From NCBI GenBank assembly GCA_903847495.1, contig CAINDT010000402.1:1-6121 (forward strand): a stretch of DNA of 6,121 nucleotides. The letters are read 5' to 3'. A program made the position numbers and the translations under genes. Below are positions 1 to 5,137 of this stretch, in pieces. A model generated the notes under the pieces. It worked only from the letters and a program-made list of their open reading frames with translations, did no database searches and had not been told where the DNA came from. This DNA is from an uncultured Actinomycetes bacterium. Its GTDB lineage: Bacteria; Actinomycetota; Thermoleophilia; Gaiellales; F1-60-MAGs149. Every line of letters begins with the position of its first letter. Positions within the stretch are counted from its first letter, which is position 1.

Positions 1-24
1 GGAGCATGCACCGCGGCCGCATCG

Positions 25-1419
25 CTAGATCGCGCCGTAGATGAAGTACCAGACGAACAGTGCCGCGCAGCCGTACAGCAGCGGGTGAACGCTCCACGGC
101 TTGCCGCGCAGGACGGCGATCACGACGTAGGCGATGATGCCGAAGCCGACGCCGTTGGTGATCGAGTACGTGGCCGGCATGCCGAGCACCACGAGCAGCG
201 CGGGCACGGCGACGCCGATGTCGTTCCAGTCGATCTTGGCGACCTGGCCGAGCATCATCGCGCCGACGATGACGAGCGCGGGCGCGGTCGCCTCCATCGG
301 GATCACGCCGGCGATCGGCGAGAGGAACATCGCGAGCAGGAACAGAATGCCGGTCACGACCGAGGTGAGGCCGGTGCGGCCGCCCTCGCCGATGCCGGAG
401 GCGCTCTCGATGTATGTCGTGTTCGACGACGACGAGGTCGCGCCACCGAGCGACGCGGCGAGACCGTCGATCAGCAGGATGCGGCGCAGCTTGGGCATGG
501 AGCCCGTGCTCTCATCGACGAGGTGGGCCCTGCGGCCGAGGGCGACGGCGGTTCCCATCGTGTCGAAGAAGTCCGACAGCATCACGGCGACGACGATCGC
601 AAGCGCCGTGCCAAACCCGAGGACGTTGATGAAGTCGAAGTTGAACTGGCCGACGAGCGAGAAGTCGGGCGTGCCGACCCAGGTGGACGGGATGTCGGCG
701 ACGCCGGGCTTCCACACGTCACCGCCGCTCGCGCTGTTGATGACGACGGCGAGGATCGTCGAGGCGATGATCGAGATCAGGAGCGCCCCACGAATGCCGC
801 GGGCGATCAGGACCGCACCGATGGTGAGACCGACGACGAAGACCAGGGTGTTCCAGCTGACGAGCTCGCCGGTGATGATCGAGACGCGCGAGTCGCCTTC
901 AGGTGCGGACAGCACGATGCCGGCATCGTGCAGGCCGATGATCGCGATGAAGGCGCCGATGCCTGCGCCGATGGCGCGGCGGAGCCCGTCGGGGAACGCG
1001 AGCATGATCTTCTCGCGCAGCCCGACGATCACGAGGATCGCGATGATCAGGCCCTCGATCACGATGACGCCCATCGCCTCGGGCCACGTCAAGCCGCGAG
1101 CGCCGACGAGACCGAACGCGACGAAGGCGTTGAGGCCGAGGCCAGCGGCGATGGCAAACGGGACGTTGCCGAAGATGCCCATCGCGATCGTGCCGATCGC
1201 TGCGGCGAGCGCGGTCACGGTGAGCAGAGCGGGGAATTGCAGCTGCACGCCGGCGCTGTCCTCGAGCGCGCCGAGCACGGACGGGTTGACGAACAGGATG
1301 TACGCCATCGTCGCGAACGTGACGATGCCGGCGATGATCTCGGTGCGCACCGTCGAGCCGCGCTCCGTGATTTTGAAGTGACGCTCGAGAAAGCCGTCGG
1401 GGGGATTGGAAGTAGCCAT
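25..1419 (-). CDS. NCS2/AzgA-type nucleobase (purine) permease
   Basis: Integral membrane permease of the nucleobase-cation symporter 2 superfamily, AzgA-like (adenine/guanine/hypoxanthine) branch; expected to import purines with protons across the cytoplasmic membrane. The 464-residue product has about 12-14 hydrophobic segments and family motifs in order: GLGLNAF near 93-99, LSDFFDTMGT near 281-290, a Ser/Thr-rich stretch leading into TTYIESASG near 334-342 with the family-typical acidic Glu338, GEGGRTGLT near 344-352, and ITNGVGFG near 420-427. Length is normal for the family. I chose the ATG at 1419 because MATSNPPDGFLERHF opens like other members; the same frame is open further upstream to 1548, but that part is Arg/Pro-rich, overlaps the preceding gene and does not look like protein. 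No Shine-Dalgarno precedes this ATG. It lies 73 nt after the ABC binding-protein gene. Exact substrate (adenine, guanine, hypoxanthine, xanthine) cannot be read from sequence alone. Confidence 0.93.
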   Translation of the reverse strand: MATSNPPDGFLERHFKITERGSTVRTEIIAGIVTFATMAYILFVNPSVLGALEDSAGVQLQFPALLTVTALAAAIGTIAMGIFGNVPFAIAAGLGLNAFVAFGLVGARGLTWPEAMGVIVIEGLIIAILVIVGLREKIMLAFPDGLRRAIGAGIGAFIAIIGLHDAGIVLSAPEGDSRVSIITGELVSWNTLVFVVGLTIGAVLIARGIRGALLISIIASTILAVVINSASGGDVWKPGVADIPSTWVGTPDFSLVGQFNFDFINVLGFGTALAIVVAVMLSDFFDTMGTAVALGRRAHLVDESTGSMPKLRRILLIDGLAASLGGATSSSSNTTYIESASGIGEGGRTGLTSVVTGILFLLAMFLSPIAGVIPMEATAPALVIVGAMMLGQVAKIDWNDIGVAVPALLVVLGMPATYSITNGVGFGIIAYVVIAVLRGKPWSVHPLLYGCAALFVWYFIYGAI

Positions 1420-1427
1420 GACCGGCG

Positions 1428-1433
1428 ACGTTA
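1428..1433 (-). promoter_or_regulatory. Possible -10 element for a leaderless permease transcript
   Basis: On the minus strand the hexamer TAACGT fits the actinobacterial -10 consensus TANNNT and ends 8 nt before the permease ATG at 1419. With initiation 6-7 nt after the -10, the transcript would begin almost at the start codon, consistent with the absence of a Shine-Dalgarno sequence. No good -35 hexamer is seen 17 nt upstream. Such hexamers occur by chance, so this is only suggestive. Confidence 0.25.
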
Positions 1434-1466
1434 GAAACGCCGTCGGACGGACATGACGGAAATCCG

Positions 1467-1480
1467 GCGCCTTCAGGCGC
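1467..1480 (-). terminator. Weak hairpin after the ABC operon
   Basis: GCGCC-TGAA-GGCGC on the minus strand forms a 5-bp all-GC stem with a four-base loop, 12 nt beyond the binding-protein stop codon. The following bases (CGGATTTCC) hold only a three-T run. It could terminate or stabilise the ABC operon transcript and so separate it from the nucleobase permease, but the stem is short and the T tract poor. Confidence 0.3.
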
Positions 1481-1492
1481 GGGCGAGACGGA

Positions 1493-2545
1493 TCAGCCCG
1501 CCGGCAGATACTCGTTCGAGTAGTACGCAGCCGGCTCGGCGACGGCATCGAGCTCGCCGATACCCTTCAGCGCCTCGCCGAGCGTCGTCCACTGCTCATC
1601 GGTCTGGGTGAAGTACTGCCCGTTGTCGTCCTGCATGTAGCGGCAGGTGTCGGTCCAGCCGATGCGGTTGTACGAGAACGTGTAGCCGCTATCGGGATAC
1701 GCGTCGCCGAACATCGTCGCGGCATCTTCCGGGTTCTCGCACGCCCAAGCGGTGGCCTCGCCGATCGCAGCCATGAAGCCGCGGGCGGCGTCGGGGTTTT
1801 CCTGCAGCCAGGTGGTGTTGCCAGCGTAGACCCAGACGGGCACGTCGGGCGCGCCGTTCTCAGCGGCGAGCAGATACTCGGGATCCTTGCCGGTCTCGTC
1901 CTCGACGCCAGCGATCATGAAGTTGGTCGTGTTGGTGGCGACATCGATCTTGCCGTTGAGGAGCAGCGGCAGATCCCAGTCGACGACGACCTCCTTGACG
2001 TCGGCGCTGGTGATGCCCGCCGCCTGGTAGACGAACGGCAGCATCGCCTTCGTCCAGGAGTCGCCGTACGTCGAGATCGTCTTGCCCTTGAGGGTGTCGA
2101 GAGCGACCGGGACGCCGGGCTTCGTGAAGAGGCCCCAGTTGTTGCGCATCGTGTAGTTGCCAATGCTGATCAGCGGCAGCTGCTTGTCGATCGAGAAGGC
2201 GACGTCGGTGGTAGTGAGCAGCGCGAGGTCGGACTTGCCGGTGGCGAGCACCTTCGCCGACGACGCCGCGTCCGGCGGGAAGATCAGCTCGACGTTGACG
2301 CCGTGCTTCTCGAACAGGCCTTGCTGCTGGGCGACGACGATCGGCGTAGCCTCGAAGTCGACGGTCGGCCAGTCGTACGAGAGCGTGATGTCGACCGGCT
2401 CGGCCGGTGCGGTGGTCGCGCCGTCGGTGGGAGCAGCGGCGCTGCTGGAGGAGCCGTCGTCGGAGCCGCCGCAGGCGGTCGCGACGAGCGCAAGTGCAGC
2501 AATCAGCGCGGCGAGCAGGATGGCGTGGAGGCGGGTGCGGGTCAT
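1493..2545 (-). CDS. ABC transporter substrate-binding lipoprotein, NMT1/ThiY-like
   Basis: Extracytoplasmic ligand-binding lipoprotein of a nitrate/sulfonate/thiamine-precursor-class ABC importer; it captures the ligand outside the membrane and hands it to the permease encoded just upstream. The 350-residue product starts with a lipoprotein signal: basic MTRTR, a hydrophobic core to about residue 22, then VATAC with the lipid-carrying Cys25, followed by a Gly/Ser/Ala/Thr/Pro tether to about 50. The mature domain opens with VDITLSYDWP and has EATPIVVAQQQGLFEKHGV at 65-83, the usual first helix of NMT1/SsuA-type proteins, then PPDAASSAKVLATGKSDLAL at 90-109. That PPD...GK.D pattern resembles ThiY-like pyrimidine-binding proteins more than SsuA or TauA. 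Cys269 and Cys301 could form a disulfide. The ATG at 2545 is preferred over the upstream open frame because it gives a clean signal peptide and has GGAG six bases upstream. Only 2 nt separate it from the permease stop. Ligand unproven. Confidence 0.9.
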   Translation of the reverse strand: MTRTRLHAILLAALIAALALVATACGGSDDGSSSSAAAPTDGATTAPAEPVDITLSYDWPTVDFEATPIVVAQQQGLFEKHGVNVELIFPPDAASSAKVLATGKSDLALLTTTDVAFSIDKQLPLISIGNYTMRNNWGLFTKPGVPVALDTLKGKTISTYGDSWTKAMLPFVYQAAGITSADVKEVVVDWDLPLLLNGKIDVATNTTNFMIAGVEDETGKDPEYLLAAENGAPDVPVWVYAGNTTWLQENPDAARGFMAAIGEATAWACENPEDAATMFGDAYPDSGYTFSYNRIGWTDTCRYMQDDNGQYFTQTDEQWTTLGEALKGIGELDAVAEPAAYYSNEYLPAG

Positions 2546-2547
2546 CG

Positions 2548-3357
2548 TCAGCTCCGAGGATCGTTCGTTGCGCGGAACCGTAGCCGACGATGGGTGGCAC
2601 GGTGCTTCCACGGCGTCGTTACGTACTCCACGCCGACGACGAGTAGGAACCAGCCGATGCCGATGATGGTCATCAGCAGCATCGCGGCCCAGACGGCAGG
2701 TGTGTCGAGCGACGAGTTCGCCTCGCGCTGGAAGCCTGCCAGCGACGACCCGGTCGAGGCGACGAGCTCGCCGATGACGGCACCGGTGACGGCGTAGGTG
2801 GCGCCGATCTTGAGGCCCGTGTAGAGCGGCGTGACAGTTGCCGGCAGGCGGATGTGCAGGAAGACGCGGCTGCGGCTACCGCCCATGGCGCGTGCGAGGT
2901 TGAGGAGCTCGCGATCGACATTGGCGAGGCCGTCGAGCACGTTGACGGCAACGGGGAAGAACACGATCCACGCCACGATCACGATCTTCGGTGCGATACC
3001 GAAGCCGAGCAGGATCACGAGCGGTGCGGCGATGGCGATGATCGGGACGGCCTGCGAGACGATCAGCACGGGGTAGACGAGCCCCTGCACAATGCGCGTC
3101 TGTGCCATGGCGACGGCGAGCACGAAGCCGAGCACGGCGCCGACGATGAAGCCGTAGACCGTCTCGCGGATCGTCTCGAGCGCGAGCGGCCAGAGTGTCG
3201 ACCAGTTGTCGCGCAGCGCATCGAGCGTCTCGCCGGGTGAGGGGGCAACGAAGGTCTGGACGCCGAAGCCGCGGATGATCAGGTCCCAGACGAGGAAGAC
3301 GAGGGCGATCGAGATGACGGGAGTGAGTACGCCGCGGATGATGGTGCCGGCGTTCAT
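2548..3357 (-). CDS. ABC transporter permease, SsuC/ThiX-type
   Basis: Membrane subunit of the importer, BPD_transp_1 family; two copies would form the translocation pore. The 269-residue product has about six hydrophobic segments (roughly 12-28, 67-88, 96-118, 124-142, 183-200 and 224-247). The cytoplasmic EAA loop that docks on the ATPase is at about 155-176, ARAMGGSRSRVFLHIRLP followed by ATVTPL, with the conserved Gly and the LP pair. APSPGETLDAL at 38-48 is the usual periplasmic/N-terminal motif of nitrate/sulfonate-type permeases. Length is typical. The start at 3357 is supported by GAGGGA six bases upstream (3364-3369) and by a 4-nt ATGA overlap with the ATPase stop, which implies translational coupling. 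The upstream part of the same open frame is the antiparallel-like Arg-rich reading of the ATPase 3' end and is not protein. The C-terminal tail after 250 is basic, as expected for a cytoplasmic end. Confidence 0.93.
   Translation of the reverse strand: MNAGTIIRGVLTPVISIALVFLVWDLIIRGFGVQTFVAPSPGETLDALRDNWSTLWPLALETIRETVYGFIVGAVLGFVLAVAMAQTRIVQGLVYPVLIVSQAVPIIAIAAPLVILLGFGIAPKIVIVAWIVFFPVAVNVLDGLANVDRELLNLARAMGGSRSRVFLHIRLPATVTPLYTGLKIGATYAVTGAVIGELVASTGSSLAGFQREANSSLDTPAVWAAMLLMTIIGIGWFLLVVGVEYVTTPWKHRATHRRLRFRATNDPRS
2552..2555 (-). promoter_or_regulatory. Ribosome binding site of the binding-protein gene
   Basis: GGAG sits 6 nt before the ATG at 2545 and lies within the last sense codons of the permease gene. 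It fixes the binding-protein start at 2545 instead of the in-frame upstream codon at 2611, and indicates coupled translation with the permease. Confidence 0.65.
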
Positions 3358-4118
3358 GCCGCGTCCCTCGCGTGCAGCAGGGCGAGGATCTCGCGCTTGA
3401 TGTCGTTGAACCCGGGCGTCGTCATCAGGTTCAGGGTGCGCGGGCGTGGCAGTTCGACGGCGAGCTCCGCGGCGATGCGACCGGGGCGCGGACTCATCAC
3501 GAGTACGCGGTCGGACAGGAAGATCGACTCGTCGACGTCGTGCGTGACGAACAGCACGGTGCGTTCCGTGTCGGCCCAGACCTGGAGCAGCCACTGCTGC
3601 ATCTCGAGGCGCGTCTGCGCGTCGAGTGCCCCGAACGGCTCGTCGAGCAGCAGCACGTCGTGGTTGGTCGCGAGCGTGCGCATCAGCGCCACGCGCTGGC
3701 GCATCCCGCCGCTCAGTGCGTGCGGGTAGTGGTCGACGAAGCCGCCGAGGCCGTAGCGCTCGGCGAAGTCGACGGCTTGCGCGCGGTCATCGCGCGTGAC
3801 GCCACGCGTGAGCGCTGCGCCGAGCGTGATGTTGTCGACGACCGTGCGCCACGGTACGAGCAGGTCCTTCTGCAGCATGTAGCCGACGTTGCCGGAGGTA
3901 CCAGTGATGTCCTCACCGTCGAGCAGCACGCTGCCAAGGTCCGGCCTCAGCAGGCCCGACACGACGTTGAAGAGCGTCGACTTGCCGCAGCCCGATGGCC
4001 CGACGAGCGAGACGAACTCGCCCGGCCGGAGCGCGAGCGTGGTGGGCGCAAGGGCGACATTGCCGCCGAACGCCTTGGTCGCGCCCTCGACGCGGAGCTT
4101 GGGTGTGCCGGCGGTCAT
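3354..4118 (-). CDS. ABC transporter ATP-binding protein, SsuB/TauB/ThiZ-type
   Basis: Cytoplasmic ATPase that powers the importer; it works as a dimer under the permease. All catalytic motifs are intact in the 254-residue product: Walker A GPSGCGKST at 40-48, Q-loop Gln83 in MLQKDLLVPW, ABC signature LSGGM at 135-139, Walker B VLLLDE at 155-160 with catalytic Glu160, D-loop GALD at 163-166, and switch His193 in FVTHDVDE. MLQKDLLVPWRTV after the Q-loop and the late SPRPGRI near 209-215 are hallmarks of the nitrate/sulfonate/taurine class (COG1116). First gene of a three-gene importer operon; its stop overlaps the permease start by 4 nt. No Shine-Dalgarno precedes the ATG at 4118, but that start matches the family N-terminus (short lead, then LRVEGATKAF). 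It lies about 30 nt after a strong hairpin, so it probably has its own transcription start. Confidence 0.95.
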   Translation of the reverse strand: MTAGTPKLRVEGATKAFGGNVALAPTTLALRPGEFVSLVGPSGCGKSTLFNVVSGLLRPDLGSVLLDGEDITGTSGNVGYMLQKDLLVPWRTVVDNITLGAALTRGVTRDDRAQAVDFAERYGLGGFVDHYPHALSGGMRQRVALMRTLATNHDVLLLDEPFGALDAQTRLEMQQWLLQVWADTERTVLFVTHDVDESIFLSDRVLVMSPRPGRIAAELAVELPRPRTLNLMTTPGFNDIKREILALLHARDAA

Positions 4119-4128
4119 GGCCAGCGGC

Positions 4129-4134
4129 AGTCTA
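4129..4134 (-). promoter_or_regulatory. Possible -10 element of the ABC operon
   Basis: TAGACT on the minus strand matches TANNNT and ends 10 nt before the ATPase ATG at 4118. A start site 6-7 nt downstream would leave a leader of only a few bases, fitting the missing Shine-Dalgarno sequence. A -35 match is not evident; the expected position runs into the hairpin at 4150-4182. Confidence 0.22.
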
Positions 4135-4149
4135 GAGGGGGCGCGCGAG

Positions 4150-4182
4150 GGGGCGGAGCGGCGGTTGCAGCCGCTCCGCCCC
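4150..4182 (-). terminator. Strong hairpin after the small exported-protein gene
   Basis: A perfect 13-bp inverted repeat (arms 4150-4162 and 4170-4182, GGGGCGGAGCGGC and its complement) with a 7-base loop. It begins 8 nt beyond the stop codon of the small exported-protein gene, where an intrinsic terminator would sit, and precedes the ABC operon. There is no T run on the minus strand after the stem, so it may be an RNA-stabilising or GC-rich U-less terminator instead of a classical one. The symmetry would also allow action on either strand, but there is no plus-strand gene here. Confidence 0.6.
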
Positions 4183-4190
4183 GAGAGCCG

Positions 4191-4604
4191 CTAGAAGTCG
4201 ACGAGCACCCAGTTCGACATGACCTTCTTCTCTTCCGTGTGGTCGTTCTCGGAGAAGACGGCGAACACGCGATACGTGGTGCCGGGCTTGAGCATCTTCT
4301 TGTCGGTCCACGACGTCGTGCCGGAACCGGTCCAGCCGATGTACTTGGCCTTCTTCGCGCCGTCGGCCTTGGCGTAGATGTGGGCGTGGCCCTGGCCGCT
4401 CTTGTTCTTGCTGCCGTCGTACGGCACCTTCTTGAACGAGAAGCCCTCGGGCTCGATGGTGAACATGAGCTGACCGGTCGACGGCTTCGTCTTGTCGATG
4501 GTCAGGATGATCGCCTTCGCGTCGCCGACCTCCTGCGCGGTGGCAAGGGGGGCGCCGATGGCGAGCCCGGCGAGCGCCAGGATCAGTAGGGTGATGCGTC
4601 GCAT
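4191..4604 (-). CDS. Small exported protein with GHAH...NDH His motif, function unknown
   Basis: I do not recognise a characterised function. The 137-residue product has a clear Sec signal: MRR, a hydrophobic core from 4 to about 19, and a probable cleavage after ATA at 21-23, giving a mature protein of about 114 residues. No lipobox and no other membrane segment. The mature part reads as a small beta-sandwich-like domain: QLMFTIEPEGF near 45-55, GQGHAHIYAKADG near 70-82, YIGWTGSG near 88-95, LKPGTTYRVFAVFSENDH near 105-122, ending in VMSNWVLVDF. The spacing of G-H-A-H, a later PG-turn and N-D-H resembles small secreted domains with GHAHLY...NDH patterns, for which metal binding is plausible (His73, His75, His122), but this is from memory of the pattern. 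The mature part is rich in Lys, unusual for this GC-rich setting. GAGGAGA seven bases upstream supports the start. It follows osmC by 80 nt and is followed by a hairpin, so it may be a separate unit. Confidence 0.78.
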   Translation of the reverse strand: MRRITLLILALAGLAIGAPLATAQEVGDAKAIILTIDKTKPSTGQLMFTIEPEGFSFKKVPYDGSKNKSGQGHAHIYAKADGAKKAKYIGWTGSGTTSWTDKKMLKPGTTYRVFAVFSENDHTEEKKVMSNWVLVDF

Positions 4605-4611
4605 CAGATGG

Positions 4612-4618
4612 TCTCCTC
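4612..4618 (-). promoter_or_regulatory. Strong ribosome binding site of the small exported-protein gene
   Basis: GAGGAGA lies 7 nt before the ATG at 4604. It is among the best Shine-Dalgarno matches in the window and fixes the start that yields the signal peptide. It suggests the protein is well translated, unlike the ATPase and NCS2 genes, which have no visible site. Confidence 0.65.
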
Positions 4619-4630
4619 GGATAGGGGGTG

Positions 4631-4645
4631 ACGGCTTTTAGCCGT
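4631..4645. other. Short perfect inverted repeat between osmC and the small gene
   Basis: ACGGCT-TTT-AGCCGT on the plus strand: 6-bp arms around three bases, about 40 nt beyond the osmC stop and 27 nt before the small-gene ATG. It could be a weak osmC terminator, a leader hairpin or an operator half-site pair. Neither strand has a T tract after it. The rest of the 80-nt gap shows no convincing -35/-10 pair. Confidence 0.3.
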
Positions 4646-4684
4646 ACGTCCTGTTATCGCACGGTGAACGCCGGCGGACGAGGC

Positions 4685-5128
4685 TTAGTGACGGATCGCC
4701 GTCTCGACCTCGGCGCCGGCAGCGCGCAGCAGCGCGGAGTACGGGCACGCCTCGTCGGCGGCACCCATTGCGGCGCGCAGGGCGTCGCGCGAGACGCCAT
4801 CGACGTCGGCGGCGACGATCAGCGTCGACTTGGTCACGCGGAAGCCGACGTCGGCATCCTCGTCGACGGTGATGCGGCAGCTGACGTCGAGGCGGCCGGG
4901 TGGCACCTCGGCGTTGGTCAGCACCGACGCGAGCGCCATCGCGAAGCAGCCGGCGTGCGCAGCGGCCAGCAGCTCCTCGGGGGAGGTCTCATCACCGGGC
5001 GGCCCGATGCGCGTCGGCAGCGAGAAGGCCAGGCCGTTGAAGCCCACGCTCGACGCCGACGAGAGGCGCCCCGCGCCTCGGGCCAGCGTGCCCTCCCAGG
5101 TTGCCGTTGCCTCGCGCTCGATCGCCAC
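4685..5128 (-). CDS. osmC: OsmC-type organic hydroperoxide peroxidase
   Basis: Thiol-dependent peroxidase that reduces organic and inorganic hydroperoxides in the cytoplasm; active as a swapped homodimer. The 147-residue product aligns by eye with classical OsmC (about 143 residues in E. coli) along its whole length: ATWEGTLARGAGRLSS at 9-24, FSLPTRIG at 35-42, TSPEELLAAAHAGCFAMALA at 48-67 with peroxidatic Cys61, GFRVTKSTL at 95-103, and DEACPYSALL at 125-134 with resolving Cys128. Arg40 and Glu51 are at the positions expected for the catalytic Arg and Glu. This makes it OsmC rather than the Ohr or YhfA branch. The start codon is GTG; no earlier start exists in the frame and the N-terminus fits the family. 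It begins 9 nt after the stop of the guanidino-modifying enzyme gene and has only a weak GAGACGG-like site, so it is probably read from the same transcript. No regulator is seen nearby. Confidence 0.93.
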   Translation of the reverse strand: MAIEREATATWEGTLARGAGRLSSASSVGFNGLAFSLPTRIGPPGDETSPEELLAAAHAGCFAMALASVLTNAEVPPGRLDVSCRITVDEDADVGFRVTKSTLIVAADVDGVSRDALRAAMGAADEACPYSALLRAAGAEVETAIRH

Positions 5129-5137
5129 GTCGCCGTC

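Noticed and set aside
85..1434. Long plus-strand open frames (85-1434 and 134-1381) opposite the NCS2 permease
   Set aside because: They are antisense to a confidently identified membrane transporter. One is a low-complexity Asp/Arg/Glu/His-rich product and the other a Met/Pro/Thr/Ser-rich one, both typical of antisense frames in GC-rich DNA, with no recognisable motif.
1420..1548. N-terminal extension of the NCS2 permease to the upstream in-frame start at 1548
   Set aside because: The added 43 residues are Arg/Pro/Thr-rich, overlap the end of the binding-protein gene and its hairpin, and the family N-terminus begins near MATSNPPDGF.
2546..2611. Upstream start of the binding protein at 2611
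   Set aside because: It would bury the signal peptide behind 22 polar residues and overlap the permease gene; the start at 2545 has a good ribosome binding site and a normal lipoprotein signal.
3372..4589. 405-codon plus-strand open frame across the ATPase and small-protein genes
   Set aside because: It runs antisense across two genes and the hairpin between them, has an Arg/Val/Glu/Asp-rich composition without domains, and the minus strand has intact ABC catalytic motifs.
4605..4684. Riboswitch (for example guanidine or thiamine/purine type) in the leader regions
   Set aside because: The three intergenic gaps are 73, 72 and 80 nt, and I see no conserved aptamer core in any of them; only short hairpins are present.
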